This document shows, piece by piece, positions 8,568 through 17,242 of a stretch of DNA of 64,000 nt. How positions within the stretch are numbered: position 1 is the first letter of the stretch; every line of letters begins with the position of its first letter. A program made the position numbers and the translations under genes. The stretch covers positions 35,831-99,830 of the forward strand of contig NZ_QUAL01000054.1 of NCBI RefSeq assembly GCF_003579925.1. Direction: 5' to 3'. Under the pieces are notes generated by a model. The model saw only the letters and a program-made list of their open reading frames with translations. It did not search any database and had not been told where the DNA came from. This DNA comes from Jiangella rhizosphaerae. GTDB lineage: Bacteria; Actinomycetota; Actinomycetes; Jiangellales; Jiangellaceae.

Positions 8568-9920
8568 GTGCCAGGGAATCGGCGGTCGCCGCAGCCGGTT
8601 GTGCGAACTGTGATGTCGGGCACGCGCACACCACGCCGGGTGATGATGCTCAGCGTCCACACCTCACCGCTCGACCAGCCCGGTGGCGGCAACGCCGGCG
8701 GCATGAACGTCTACGTCGTCGAGCTGGCCCGCCGGCTGGCCGGTCTGGGCGTCCAGGTCGAGGTGTTCACCCGGGCGACGGCGGCCGAGCAGCCGCCGGT
8801 GGTCGAGACGGCGCCGGGTGTCCTGGTCCGGCACGTCGCCGCCGGACCGTACGAGCTGCTCCCGGTCGCCGAGGTGCCGGCGCAGCTGTGCGCGTTCACG
8901 TCCGGTGTGCTGCGCGCCGAGGCGAAGCGCCCGCCCGGCTCGTACGACCTCGTCCACTCGCACTATTGGCTCTCCGGCCACGTCGGCTGGCTGGCGACCA
9001 GCCGCTGGGGCGTCCCGCTCGTGCACTCCATGCACACCATGTCCAAGGTGAAGAACCTGTCACTGGCCGACGGCGAACAGCCCGAGCCGCGCGAGCGGGA
9101 GCTCGGCGAGGAGCAGGTCGTCGCGGCCGCCGACATGCTGGTGGCCAGCACCGACGACGAGGCCGCCCAGCTGGTCGAGCTGTACGGCGCCGACCCCGCC
9201 CGGGTCGCGACCGTCCCGCCGGGCGTCGACCTCGACGTCTTCGCGCCCGGCCCGGCGGCCGCCGCCCGCTCCCGGCTGGGGCTGCCGGCCGACGCCGTCG
9301 TCCTGTTGTTCGCGGGGCGCATCCAGCCGCTCAAGGCGCCGGACGTGCTGGTGCGGGCCGCGTCGCTGCTCGTCGCGCGCGACCCGGGGCTGCGCGAGCG
9401 GCTGGTCGTCGCCGTCGTCGGCGGACCATCGGGGTCGGGCATGGCTGAGCCGCACGCGTTGACGCGGCTGGCGGACCGGCTCGACATCGCCGACGTCGTC
9501 CGGTTCGAGCCGCCGGTGGACCAGCGGGAGCTGGCCGACTGGTACCGCGCCGCCGACCTCACCGCCGTCCCGTCCTACAGCGAGTCGTTCGGACTGGTGG
9601 CGCTGGAGTCGCAGGCCTGCGGCACGCCGGTCGTCGCCGCCGCGGTGGGCGGGCTGCGCACCGCCGTCGCCCACGACGTCTCCGGCCTGCTGGTCGACAG
9701 CCACGACCCCGCCGTCTGGGCCGACGCCGTCGCGGGGCTGATCGGCGACCGCGACCGGCTGCGCCGCCTCGCCACCGGCGCCGTGGCGCACGCGGCCGAG
9801 TTCGGCTGGGACGCCACCGCGGCCCGTATGCTCGACGTCTACACGACGGCGTTGCGGCACCGGCCGGAGGGGTATGCAATACCGAGGACTCTAGGTGACC
9901 GAAGGTCATTGAACGCTTAG
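8568..9920 (+). CDS. mshA: D-inositol-3-phosphate glycosyltransferase (mycothiol synthesis)
   Basis: 450 residues, GT4 family, GT-B fold. It transfers N-acetylglucosamine from UDP-GlcNAc to 1L-myo-inositol 3-phosphate, the first committed step of mycothiol synthesis in the cytoplasm. The N-terminal domain opens with the family signature [20 protein letters not shown]. The C-terminal domain has [14 protein letters not shown] and the EX7E motif in [12 protein letters not shown] 8568 has GAGGG eight bases upstream; a later ATG near 8613 is possible but has less support. The next genes are a YbjN protein and phosphoglycerate mutase, the usual actinobacterial context. Confidence 0.95.
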   Translation: MPGNRRSPQPVVRTVMSGTRTPRRVMMLSVHTSPLDQPGGGNAGGMNVYVVELARRLAGLGVQVEVFTRATAAEQPPVVETAPGVLVRHVAAGPYELLPVAEVPAQLCAFTSGVLRAEAKRPPGSYDLVHSHYWLSGHVGWLATSRWGVPLVHSMHTMSKVKNLSLADGEQPEPRERELGEEQVVAAADMLVASTDDEAAQLVELYGADPARVATVPPGVDLDVFAPGPAAAARSRLGLPADAVVLLFAGRIQPLKAPDVLVRAASLLVARDPGLRERLVVAVVGGPSGSGMAEPHALTRLADRLDIADVVRFEPPVDQRELADWYRAADLTAVPSYSESFGLVALESQACGTPVVAAAVGGLRTAVAHDVSGLLVDSHDPAVWADAVAGLIGDRDRLRRLATGAVAHAAEFGWDATAARMLDVYTTALRHRPEGYAIPRTLGDRRSLNA

Positions 9921-9930
9921 TCCTTCGGTC
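9897..9930 (+). terminator. Hairpin at the end of mshA
   Basis: A 9-bp perfect stem, GACCGAAGG (9897-9905) with CCTTCGGTC (9922-9930), and a 16-base loop. It overlaps the mshA stop codon. It could be a weak terminator or an mRNA 3'-end structure before the YbjN gene. Confidence 0.45.
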
Positions 9931-10008
9931 CAGGGCGTAAGCCGACTGGGGAGCGATCGTGCTCATTGCATAACCCGACTTCTGACTAGGGCTCGAGGTG
10001 ATGACGGC

Positions 10009-10503
10009 ATGACGACCGACGACGGTCCCGCCGCGGTCGTCCGCGCCTATCTGCGCGACTCCGGGCAGCCGTGGGACGAGCCCGCGCCCGGCGAATTCGC
10101 CGTCGAGCTGCCCGGCGACCGCAAGCTGAAGACGTCGTGCGGCCTGGCCGTCCGCGACCACAGCCTGGTGGTCAACGCGTTCGTCGCCCGCCGGCCCGAC
10201 GAGAACCACGAGGCCGTCTTCCGCTGGCTGCTCGAGCGCAACGCCCGGCTGTCCGGCATCGCGTTCGCCGTCGACCCCGCCGGCGACATCTATCTGGTCG
10301 GACGGCTCCCGCTGCACGCCGTCACGCCCGACGAGGTCGACCGCCTGCTCGGTGTCGTGCTCGACACCGCCGACTCCTCGTTCAACACCATCCTCGAGCT
10401 CGGGTTCGCCTCGTCCATCCGGCGCGAATGGGAATGGCGGCTGTCCCGCGGCGAGTCCACCCGCAACCTGGCCGCCTTCGAGCACCTGAAACCGGCACCG
10501 TAA
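10009..10503 (+). CDS. YbjN domain-containing protein
   Basis: 164 residues with no signal peptide or membrane segment. The protein matches the YbjN/type III secretion chaperone-like fold common in actinobacteria ([37 protein letters not shown]). The family is thought to be regulatory or chaperone-like, without a defined biochemical activity. It lies between mshA and the phosphoglycerate mutase gene, a neighbourhood kept across many actinobacteria. It ends 10 bp before the next start, so it is probably co-transcribed with the mutase gene. Confidence 0.85.
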   Translation: MTTDDGPAAVVRAYLRDSGQPWDEPAPGEFAVELPGDRKLKTSCGLAVRDHSLVVNAFVARRPDENHEAVFRWLLERNARLSGIAFAVDPAGDIYLVGRLPLHAVTPDEVDRLLGVVLDTADSSFNTILELGFASSIRREWEWRLSRGESTRNLAAFEHLKPAP

Positions 10504-10513
10504 GCTGACCGTC

Positions 10514-11260
10514 ATGACCTATCGCCTGGTGCTGCTCCGTCACGGCGAGAGCGAGTGGAACGCGAAGAACCTCTTCACCGGGTGGGTCGACGTCGACCTC
10601 ACCGCGGCCGGCGAGGCCGAGGCCCGGCGCGGCGGCGAGCTGCTGAAGGCGCGCGGTGTGCTGCCCGACGTGCTGCACACCAGCGTGCTGCGCAGGGCCA
10701 TCCGCACCGCCACCATCACCCTCGACGTCGCCGACCGGCACTGGATCCCGGTGCGCCGGTCCTGGCGGCTCAACGAGCGCCACTACGGCGCTCTGCAGGG
10801 CAAGGACAAGAAGCAGACGCTGGCCGAGTTCGGCGAAGAGCAGTTCATGCTCTGGCGCCGCTCGTACGACACCCCGCCGCCGCCCATCGACCCCGGCGAC
10901 GAGTACGCGCAGACCGGCGACCCCCGCTACGCCGACCTGCCGCCCGAGCTGCTGCCCGCCACCGAGTGCCTCGAGGACGTGCTCGGCCGGTTCCTGCCGT
11001 ACTGGTACGACGCCATCGTGCCCGACCTTCGCCGCGGCCAGACGGTCGCCGTCGTCGCGCACGGCAACTCGCTGCGGGCGCTGGTCAAACACCTCGACGA
11101 CATCTCCGACGACGCCATCGCCGGGCTGAACATCCCCACCGGCGTGCCGCTGCTCTACGAGCTGGACGAGTCGATGCGGCCGGTCACCGCGGGCGGCGAG
11201 TACCTCGACCCGGACGCCGCCGCGGCGGCCATCGAGGCGGTCAAGAACCAGGGCCGCTGA
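10514..11260 (+). CDS. gpmA: 2,3-bisphosphoglycerate-dependent phosphoglycerate mutase
   Basis: 248 residues. It interconverts 3- and 2-phosphoglycerate in glycolysis and gluconeogenesis. The histidine-phosphatase signature [10 protein letters not shown] carries the phosphorylated His10. [14 protein letters not shown] and [11 protein letters not shown] supply the remaining active-site residues, and the length fits the dPGM family. It follows the YbjN gene by 10 bp and is closed by a strong hairpin at 11282-11316. Confidence 0.95.
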   Translation: MTYRLVLLRHGESEWNAKNLFTGWVDVDLTAAGEAEARRGGELLKARGVLPDVLHTSVLRRAIRTATITLDVADRHWIPVRRSWRLNERHYGALQGKDKKQTLAEFGEEQFMLWRRSYDTPPPPIDPGDEYAQTGDPRYADLPPELLPATECLEDVLGRFLPYWYDAIVPDLRRGQTVAVVAHGNSLRALVKHLDDISDDAIAGLNIPTGVPLLYELDESMRPVTAGGEYLDPDAAAAAIEAVKNQGR

Positions 11261-11281
11261 GGCCCGCGTCCCCATGTCGTC

Positions 11282-11316
11282 AAGGGCGTCACCAGGCTCG
11301 ACCTGGTGGCGCCCTT
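11282..11316 (+). terminator. Terminator of gpmA
   Basis: A 15-bp stem, AAGGGCGTCACCAGG (11282-11296) with CCTGGTGGCGCCCTT (11302-11316), one G-T mismatch and a five-base loop. It is 22 bp after the gpmA stop and just before the promoter of the FCD regulator. Confidence 0.8.
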
Positions 11317-11321
11317 CATCG

Positions 11322-11338
11322 TCGGACGTATAGTCCGA
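11322..11338 (+). promoter_or_regulatory. Palindromic operator over the promoter of the FCD regulator
   Basis: TCGGAC-GTATA-GTCCGA is a perfect 6-bp inverted repeat with a five-base centre. A -10-like TATAGT (11329-11334) lies inside it, about 30 bases before the start codon. The position suggests autoregulation by the GntR-family protein encoded downstream. Confidence 0.5.
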
Positions 11339-11364
11339 ACAGCGCAGCGAGGGGGAACGAACGC

Positions 11365-12066
11365 ATGGCAGTGACCGACGTCGCCATCGAGAAGATCAAG
11401 CAGATGATCGTCAGTGGCGAGCTGGGCCCTGGCGACCGGCTGCCGCGTGAGGCCGACCTCGCCGAGCGGCTGGGGCTGTCGCGCAGCTCTCTGCGTGAGG
11501 CGGTCCGCGCGCTGTCGCTGATCCACGTCCTCGACGTGCGGCAGGGCGACGGTACCTACGTCACCAGCCTGTCGCCCCACCTGCTGCTGGACGCGATGGC
11601 GTTCGTCGTCGACTTCCACCGCGACGACACCGTCCTGCACTTCCTCGAGGTGCGCCGCGTCATCGAGCCGGCCGCCGCGGCCATGGCGGCGGTCCGGATG
11701 AGCGACGACGACATCGCGAAGCTCGATGAGATCCTGGCGCCGCTGGGCCCCGACACCGGCGTCGAGGAGCTGGTCGCCAGCGACCTGGAGTTCCACCGGC
11801 TGATCGCCGAGGGCTCCGGCAACCCGGTCCTCTGCTCGCTGGTCGAGAGCCTGTCCGGGCCGACGCACCGGGCCCGGGTCTGGCGGGGCATGACGCAGGA
11901 GGCGGCGACGGCCCGGACGCTGGCCGAGCACCGGTCGATCGTCGACGCGATCCGGGCGCGGCAGCCCGAGGTCGCCCGCTCGTGGGCGACGGTGCACGTG
12001 GCGGGCGTCGAGCAGTGGCTGCGCGACGCGCTCACCCCGGCCCGGGACGGCGCCGCCGACCACTAG
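11365..12066 (+). CDS. GntR-family (FadR/FCD) transcriptional regulator
   Basis: 233 residues. N-terminal winged helix-turn-helix at about residues 5-65 (LPREADLAERLGLSRSSLRE, GDGTYV). C-terminal helical FCD ligand domain at about 85-225, with metal/ligand residues in LEVRRVIEPAAAAMA, DLEFHRLIAEGSGN and the His of LAEHRSIVDAI. The ligand is probably a small carboxylate or sugar acid, but cannot be stated. ATG 11365 has GAGGGGG upstream. A palindrome covering the -10 box suggests it represses itself. It shares the strand with the acetyltransferase that follows 41 bp later, although the two need not be related in function. Confidence 0.88.
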   Translation: MAVTDVAIEKIKQMIVSGELGPGDRLPREADLAERLGLSRSSLREAVRALSLIHVLDVRQGDGTYVTSLSPHLLLDAMAFVVDFHRDDTVLHFLEVRRVIEPAAAAMAAVRMSDDDIAKLDEILAPLGPDTGVEELVASDLEFHRLIAEGSGNPVLCSLVESLSGPTHRARVWRGMTQEAATARTLAEHRSIVDAIRARQPEVARSWATVHVAGVEQWLRDALTPARDGAADH

Positions 12067-12107
12067 CGGCGGTGCGCGACAATCGTCGAATGCCCAAGGA
12101 CCGCATC

Positions 12108-12668
12108 ATGCCGATCCATGACCCGGAGCTTCTGACCAGGGGCGAGCGTGTTCTGGGTCCCGAGTTCAGAGCGATGAGCGAGCGGGTGGTGCGGGTCACG
12201 GAACTGACCTCCCGGCTCAACGTCCTCCCGTTCGACGACGAGGCGGGCAAGGCGGCGCTGTTCGAGCAGATCCTGGGCCGGCCGCTCCCGGAGCGGGTCA
12301 CGATCTACCCGCCCTTCTACACCGACCACGGGCTGCGCCTCGACCTGGCGGAGCGGGTCTTCATCAACCAGAACTGCACGTTCCTGGACTACGCCGGCAT
12401 CAGGCTGGGCGCGGGCGTCATGGTCGGCCCGAAGGCCACGTTCATCACGATGAGCCACCCGGTGGATCCCGGCGAGCGGCGTCAGTACCTCGACGGAGCG
12501 CCGATCGAGGTGGCGGAGAACGTGTGGATCGGCGCCGGCGCGACGATCCTGCCCGGCGTCAGCATCGGCCGCGACTCGGTGGTCGCGGCCGGAGCGATCG
12601 TCGCCGACGACGTGCCGGCGGCGAGCCTGGTCGCCGGGCCCAAGGGGACCGTGCGCCGTCGGTGGTAG
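12108..12668 (+). CDS. Sugar O-acetyltransferase, maltose/galactoside acetyltransferase type
   Basis: About 186 residues of the left-handed beta-helix (hexapeptide repeat) family. The N-terminal helical cap is seen in FDDEAGKAALFEQILGRPLP. Hexapeptide coils run from FINQNCTFLDYAGIRLGAGV through WIGAGATILPGVSIGRDSVV. The catalytic His lies in ITMSHPVDP. It would transfer acetyl from acetyl-CoA to a sugar hydroxyl in the cytoplasm. ATG 12108 has AAGGA eight bases upstream; ATG 12090 is an alternative that could be leaderless. It converges on phoU with only a few bases between the stops. Confidence 0.85.
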   Translation: MPIHDPELLTRGERVLGPEFRAMSERVVRVTELTSRLNVLPFDDEAGKAALFEQILGRPLPERVTIYPPFYTDHGLRLDLAERVFINQNCTFLDYAGIRLGAGVMVGPKATFITMSHPVDPGERRQYLDGAPIEVAENVWIGAGATILPGVSIGRDSVVAAGAIVADDVPAASLVAGPKGTVRRRW

Positions 12669-12675
12669 CGCGGTT

Positions 12676-13353
12676 TCAGTGGCCGGCCGTGCTGTCGGCC
12701 CACTCGATCTCGCCGGTCACCAGGTAGCGCACGTTGATGGCGATGTGGACCGCGTGGTCGGCGAACCGCTCGTAGTAGCGGCCCAGCAGCGCGATGTCGA
12801 CGGCCACCTCGACGCCGCGGTCCCACTCGTCGTCGAGCAGCACGGCGAACAGCGACCGGTGCAGGCGGTCCATCTCGTTGTCGTCGCGCGCCAGCGCCGC
12901 GGCGGCGTCGAGGTCGCGGGTGCGCAGCACCTCGACGGCCTTGCTCGACATGTCGCAGGCGGCGCGGCCCATGGCGGCGAAGGTCTGGCGCAGCTCATCG
13001 GGGACGGCGTGGTCGGGGTAGCGCATCCGCGCGACCTTGGCGACGTGGACGGCGAGGTCGCCCATGCGCTCGGCGTCGGACGTCGTGCGCAGGGCGGACG
13101 TGACGGTGCGCAGCTCCGAGGCGACCGGGCCCTGGGTGGCCATGAGCTCGAGCACCTGCTCGTCGATCTCGAGCTGGTCGCGGTTGATGCTGGAGTCGGA
13201 CGCCATGGCCTGCTCGGCAGCGTCGAGGTCGGCCTCGAGCAGAGCCTTGGTGGCCAGGGCCATCAGCTCGCCGGTCTTGCGGATCATCCCGATCAGGCGG
13301 CCGTTGACCTCGTCGAGCTGCTCGTGGTACGCCTCACGCATTGGCTTCGTCAT
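12676..13353 (-). CDS. phoU: Phosphate transport/signalling protein PhoU
   Basis: 225 residues, all-helical with two PhoU repeats. The metal-binding E/DxxxD motifs appear as DAERMGDLAVHVAK and YERFADHAVHIA. PhoU links the phosphate transporter to the sensor kinase and dampens the Pho response. ATG 13353 has GAGGA seven bases upstream. It is divergent from senX3, the standard arrangement, and the shared intergenic region carries a PHO-box-like array in the orientation of phoU transcription. Confidence 0.95.
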   Translation of the reverse strand: MTKPMREAYHEQLDEVNGRLIGMIRKTGELMALATKALLEADLDAAEQAMASDSSINRDQLEIDEQVLELMATQGPVASELRTVTSALRTTSDAERMGDLAVHVAKVARMRYPDHAVPDELRQTFAAMGRAACDMSSKAVEVLRTRDLDAAAALARDDNEMDRLHRSLFAVLLDDEWDRGVEVAVDIALLGRYYERFADHAVHIAINVRYLVTGEIEWADSTAGH

Positions 13354-13429
13354 CCTGTCGTCCTCGGGGTGGGCAGGGTGCTCCCGTCTGATCAGCGTAG
13401 GTGCAATTGATGGACGGGCTGCGCCGCAA

Positions 13430-13462
13430 GGTGAATGGGCCGCGAAGTCTCGGTGAACATGC
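13430..13462 (-). promoter_or_regulatory. PHO box (RegX3/PhoP operator) upstream of phoU
   Basis: Read on the minus strand there are three consecutive 11-bp units beginning GTTCACC, CTTCGCG and ATTCACC. This matches the direct-repeat-unit design of Streptomyces PhoP boxes, whose core consensus is GTTCACC. The array lies about 77 bp before the phoU start in the phoU-senX3 intergenic region. Confidence 0.65.
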
Positions 13463-13526
13463 GGCCGAAATCCCGCCGTGAAGTGTCTTGAAGTGGAGAT
13501 GAACTCCGCTGTGGCACATACCATCG

Positions 13527-14708
13527 GTGGATGTGGATGCCGTGACAGCCGGAGCGCTGGCCGCGTGTGTCGGCGCAGCGGTCGGCCTCGCGGCGGGCCT
13601 GGCGTTCAAGGCCAGCGAGCGCGCCCAGCACCCGCCCGAGCCGCCACGGGCGTCGCGCGTCCCCGAGGGGGTCGACGAGGTCCTCTCCGTGCTGCGCTCC
13701 AGCGCCATCGTGCTCGACAGCGCCCTCGACGTCGTCAAGGCCAGCCCGTCGGCATACGCGTTCGGCTTGGTCCGGCACGACCGCGTGGCGGTGCCCGAGC
13801 TGGTCGAGCTGACCGAGCGGGTGCGCCGCGACGGCCAGATCCGCGAGGTCCAGCTCGAGATCCCGCGCTCGCGCGACACCACGCAGACGCTGTACGTGTC
13901 GGCCCGGGTCGCCCCGCTCAACAGCAAGCTGCTGCTGGCGCTGGTCGAGGACCGCACCCACGAGATCCGTGTCGACGAGGTCAGGCGCGACTTCGTCGCC
14001 AACGTGTCGCACGAGCTGAAGACGCCGGTGGGCGCGCTGCTGCTGCTCGCCGAGGCGGTCGAGGACGCCAAGGACGACCCCGAGGCGGTGCAGCGCTTCG
14101 CCGAGCGCATGCAGCGCGAGGGCGCCCGGCTCACGCGGCTGGTCCAGGAGATCATCGACCTGTCCCGGCTGCAGTACGACGACCCCGTCGCCTCGCCCGA
14201 GTCCGTCGACGTCGACAGCGTGGTCGAGGCCGCCCTCGACCGCAGCCGGGTGGAGGCGGAGAAGCACAAGATCCGGCTCACCTCCGGCGGCACGCCGGGG
14301 CTGCAGGTGCTGGGCAACGTCGAGCAGCTGGTCATCGCGCTGGGCAACCTCGTCGAGAACGCGGTGAACTACAGCCCTCCCAATACCCGCGTCGCCGTCG
14401 GCGTACGCCGACGCGACGACCTCGTCGAGATCAGCGTCACCGACCAGGGCTTCGGCATCGCCGAGAGCGAGCTGGACCGCATCTTCGAGCGGTTCTACCG
14501 GGTCGACCCGGCCCGGTCCCGGGCCACCGGAGGCACCGGCCTGGGACTGTCCATCGTCAAGCACATCGCCGCCAGCCACGGCGGCGAAGTAGGCGTGTGG
14601 AGCGTGCAGGGAGCAGGGTCCACCTTCACCCTGCGGCTGCCGCTGCACCCGCACCGAACCGGGCAACCGTCCGCGTTCGATACGCCAGTTGGTAAGGAGA
14701 CGCCGTGA
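13527..14708 (+). CDS. senX3: Sensor histidine kinase SenX3/PhoR type
   Basis: 393 residues. A short hydrophobic N-terminal segment (about 5-27, LAACVGAAVGLAAGLAF) is followed by a PAS-like domain (about 50-140). The HisKA domain has phosphoacceptor His162 in NVSHELKTPVGAL. The catalytic ATPase domain has NLVENAVNYSPP, DQGFGIAESELDRIFERF and TGGTGLGLSIVKHI. It senses phosphate limitation, probably through PhoU and the Pst transporter, and phosphorylates RegX3. Only one membrane helix is obvious, as in SenX3. GTG 13527 has no strong ribosome site. Its stop overlaps the regX3 start by four bases. Confidence 0.95.
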   Translation: MDVDAVTAGALAACVGAAVGLAAGLAFKASERAQHPPEPPRASRVPEGVDEVLSVLRSSAIVLDSALDVVKASPSAYAFGLVRHDRVAVPELVELTERVRRDGQIREVQLEIPRSRDTTQTLYVSARVAPLNSKLLLALVEDRTHEIRVDEVRRDFVANVSHELKTPVGALLLLAEAVEDAKDDPEAVQRFAERMQREGARLTRLVQEIIDLSRLQYDDPVASPESVDVDSVVEAALDRSRVEAEKHKIRLTSGGTPGLQVLGNVEQLVIALGNLVENAVNYSPPNTRVAVGVRRRDDLVEISVTDQGFGIAESELDRIFERFYRVDPARSRATGGTGLGLSIVKHIAASHGGEVGVWSVQGAGSTFTLRLPLHPHRTGQPSAFDTPVGKETP

Positions 14709-15385
14709 CCCGCGTGCTCGTCGTCGAGGATGAGGATTCGTTCAGCGACGCCCTGTCGTACATGCTCCGGAAGGAGGGCTTCGAGGTCGCCGTCTCCGTG
14801 ACCGGCGACGACGCCCTCGACGAGTTCGACCGGGGCGGAGCGGACCTCGTACTGCTCGACCTCATGCTGCCGGGCCTGTCCGGGACCGAGGTCTGCCGCC
14901 AGCTGCGGCAGCGCTCCAACGTCCCGGTCATCATGCTGACCGCCAAGGACTCCGAGGTCGACAAGGTCGTGGGCCTCGAACTGGGCGCCGACGACTACGT
15001 CACCAAGCCGTTCTCCTCGCGCGAGCTGGTCGCCCGCATCCGCGCGGTGCTGCGCCGCGGCACCGAGCCCACCGAGACGAGCCAGGCCGTGCTGGGCGCC
15101 GGCCCGGTCCGCATGGACGTCGACCGCCACGTCGTCACCGTCAACGGCGAGACCGTCCGCCTGCCGCTGAAGGAGTTCGAGCTGCTCGAGCTGCTGCTGC
15201 GCAACGCCGGCCGGGTCCTCACCCGCGCCCAGCTGATCGACCGCATCTGGGGCGCCGACTACGTGGGCGACACCAAGACGCTGGACGTGCACGTGAAGCG
15301 GCTGCGGGCGAAGATCGAGCCCGACCCCGCCGCGCCGACCTACCTGCTGACCGTCCGCGGCCTCGGCTACAAGCTGGAGGCCTGA
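14705..15385 (+). CDS. regX3: Two-component response regulator RegX3/PhoP type
   Basis: 226 residues. Receiver domain with phosphoacceptor Asp52 (LVLLDLMLPGLSG) and conserved Lys101 (VTKPFS). An OmpR/PhoB-type winged-helix domain occupies about 130-225 (LTRAQLIDRIWGADYVGDTK). It activates phosphate-scavenging genes on phosphorylation by SenX3. The GTGA overlap with senX3 shows co-translation. The PHO-box-like array upstream of phoU is a likely local target. A repeat element begins about 30 bp after the stop. Confidence 0.95.
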   Translation: MTRVLVVEDEDSFSDALSYMLRKEGFEVAVSVTGDDALDEFDRGGADLVLLDLMLPGLSGTEVCRQLRQRSNVPVIMLTAKDSEVDKVVGLELGADDYVTKPFSSRELVARIRAVLRRGTEPTETSQAVLGAGPVRMDVDRHVVTVNGETVRLPLKEFELLELLLRNAGRVLTRAQLIDRIWGADYVGDTKTLDVHVKRLRAKIEPDPAAPTYLLTVRGLGYKLEA

Positions 15386-15417
15386 GCCGGGGGTTCGCCG
15401 GCTTGTGCCGCGTTGGT

Positions 15418-15690
15418 CGTCCCCCTGCTGCCCGCGGCTCAGAACGGGCAGCTACCAGGGGGACGGGGGGAGTCTGGCGACGGCTTCCGGGCCGTTGCCC
15501 CGTTACGGTGTGGCGTTGGTGTCGTGAGTTGTCCACATGGTGAGATTTCACCGTGATTCTGGGGCCATCACGAGGATTGCCCCAGCGTCAACACCCCTAC
15601 AGCCATGGTGAAGCTCACGTAATCCTCGTGATGTAGGCGATCGCCGATGATCATCGCTGTCCACAGCCCGACAAACGGTGCGAAACGGGC
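15418..15690 (+). repeat. Repeat element copy 1 (right-truncated)
   Basis: Copy of the element described at 42893-43412, in the same orientation. A shortened left hairpin pairs CCCCCTGCTGCCCG with CGGGCAGCTACCAGGGGG (15418-15470). Then comes the core: GTGTGGCGTTGGTGTCGT near 15508, GGTGAGATTTCACC near 15539, and ATCACGAGGATT (near 15568) paired with AATCCTCGTGAT (near 15620). The palindrome CGATGATCATCG lies near 15645. The right inverted-repeat arm is absent, and similarity fades close to the end of the GH5 gene. Apart from this element, the 309-bp gap between regX3 and the GH5 gene holds no recognisable gene. Confidence 0.8.
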
Positions 15691-15694
15691 ACGC

Positions 15695-17077
15695 TCATGT
15701 GAGGTTCGCCCGCAGCACGCTCGCCAGCTCGTCACGGACGACGCAGGCGTCGAAGGCGAACGACGCGGCCAGCTCGGCCGCCTCGGCGGGGGTGACGCCC
15801 TCGAAGCAGGCGCCGAAGCGCTCGGCCATCGGCTCGGCCAGCAGGATGTTGCGCACCAGCAGGCCGAGCCAGGCGCGCCGGCCCCACGGGTACGGCGCGA
15901 AGTCGGGGAACTCCTGGTCGAACAGCTCTTCGATCGGCCGCATGACGGCGCGGACGTCGCGGTCGGTGCCACCCCACGAGTCGGTGCCGAGACGGTTCTT
16001 CCGCTCCAGCTCAGGTGCGATGCGCCGCAGGTACGGCGAGTCGGCGCGGGCGTGCACCAGCCCCTGCAGTCCGACGTCCTTGTACGTCCACAGCGACCAG
16101 CTGGCGCCGTGCTCGTCGTAGATCGCCAGCTGGTCCGCGAGCAGCCGTAGGCACGCCTCGTCCCGCGACCGGTCCCCGGTGTAGATGGGGCCGAACTCGC
16201 CGATCCAGATCGGGGTGCCGGTGCGCCGCATGAACTCCGTCCGGCGCAGGAAGGTCCGCTCCAGCTCCTCGCGGTCGAACCATTCGCCGCGGGTGATGCC
16301 CGGGTAGGTGCCGTCGCGGGCGATGCCGGGCAGCGCGTAGTCGTGCGCGGTGTAGACGGTGTCCGGGAACGGCTCGGCGAACATCGAAAAGTCGGTGGAG
16401 TAGCGGTTGCCGTCGAGGAACAGCACGTGCCGCGGGTCGACGGCGCGGATGGCCGCCGACAGCCGCTCGTAGAAGGGTCCGATGGCCTCCCCGCTGGGAT
16501 CGGCCGGTTCGTTGAGCGGGTTGTAGCCGGCGACGGCGGGTTCGTCGCGGTAGCGGTCGGCCAGCGCCTCCCACAGGTGCACGACGCGGTCCTGGAAATG
16601 CCGGTGCTGCCAGAAGAATGCCTGGTGGGTGGGGTTGTCGCTGTGCCAGTTCTGGTTCTGGTGGCCGGGCGCGGCGTGCAGGTCGAGGATCGTGTGGATG
16701 CCGTGCCGCGCGCAGGCCCGCACCGCCCGGTCCAGGCGGCGGAAGCCCGACTCCTTCAGCTCGAACGGGCGGTCGTCGTCCTCGAAGTGCCGGTAGCCGA
16801 ACGGCACGCGGACGGCGTTGACGCCCAGCCCGGCGAGGAACGCGGCGTCGGCGTCGGCGAAGAAGTCGTCGAGGAACCGGTCGAAGAACCGCTCGTAGCC
16901 CTCCGGGCCCAACGCCGCCCGCAGCGCGGCGCGGTGCTGTGACTCCGTCCCCGCGTACCCGGTGATGAAGTTCTCCATGTTCATCCAGCCGCCCAGGCCG
17001 ACGCCGCGCAGCCGGACCGGCCGCCCCTGGTCGTCGGTGAGCCGGGCGCCCTCGACCCGGATCCACGGCAGAGACAT
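15695..17077 (-). CDS. Intracellular glycoside hydrolase family 5 (cellulase/exo-beta-glucanase type)
   Basis: 460 residues, TIM-barrel GH5 enzyme. The opening VRLRGVGLGGWMNMENFITG is typical of this clan. The acid/base is Glu190 in NPLNEP and the nucleophile Glu294 in WIGEFGP. Other barrel motifs are VRVPFGYRHF and LDLHAAPGHQNQNWH. There is no signal peptide, so it probably cleaves imported beta-linked oligosaccharides in the cytoplasm. ATG 17077 has GAGGGGG upstream; an in-frame GTG at 17161 would cover the regulatory region. It is divergent from the first sugar-binding lipoprotein, with CCGGT operators between them. The extension beyond about residue 340 is longer than in minimal GH5 domains. 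Confidence 0.88.
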   Translation of the reverse strand: MSLPWIRVEGARLTDDQGRPVRLRGVGLGGWMNMENFITGYAGTESQHRAALRAALGPEGYERFFDRFLDDFFADADAAFLAGLGVNAVRVPFGYRHFEDDDRPFELKESGFRRLDRAVRACARHGIHTILDLHAAPGHQNQNWHSDNPTHQAFFWQHRHFQDRVVHLWEALADRYRDEPAVAGYNPLNEPADPSGEAIGPFYERLSAAIRAVDPRHVLFLDGNRYSTDFSMFAEPFPDTVYTAHDYALPGIARDGTYPGITRGEWFDREELERTFLRRTEFMRRTGTPIWIGEFGPIYTGDRSRDEACLRLLADQLAIYDEHGASWSLWTYKDVGLQGLVHARADSPYLRRIAPELERKNRLGTDSWGGTDRDVRAVMRPIEELFDQEFPDFAPYPWGRRAWLGLLVRNILLAEPMAERFGACFEGVTPAEAAELAASFAFDACVVRDELASVLRANLT

Positions 17078-17100
17078 GTGGCCCCCTCGGGAACAATCTA

Positions 17101-17112
17101 GAAACCGGTTCC
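17101..17112. promoter_or_regulatory. LacI-type operator at the GH5 gene
   Basis: GAAACCGGTTCC, a near-palindrome centred on CCGG, 24 bases upstream of the GH5 start codon. It belongs to the operator set also found at 17198, 20866 and 20967. Confidence 0.55.
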
Positions 17113-17170
17113 TGCGAAGGCTAGCCAGACGGTACGACGCCGTGCAACCATGGCGAACCACGCAAGTAGA

Positions 17171-17186
17171 ACCGATTCAATTCGGT
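17171..17186. promoter_or_regulatory. Inverted repeat ACCGA-N6-TCGGT between GH5 and the first binding protein
   Basis: ACCGATTCAATTCGGT, a 5-bp inverted repeat with six-base spacer (7 bp per arm with one mismatch). It lies between the two divergent genes and may be a half-site variant of the neighbouring CCGGT operators or a separate site. Confidence 0.35.
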
Positions 17187-17197
17187 ACTTCCGCTGG

Positions 17198-17209
17198 GAA
17201 ACCGGTAAC
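17198..17209. promoter_or_regulatory. LacI-type operator at the first binding-protein gene
   Basis: GAAACCGGTAAC, same motif family as 17101 and 20866, located 33 bases before the start codon of the sugar-binding lipoprotein. Confidence 0.55.
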
Positions 17210-17242
17210 TCACCAGCGCGCTTCGGAGAGAGGACGAGCACG

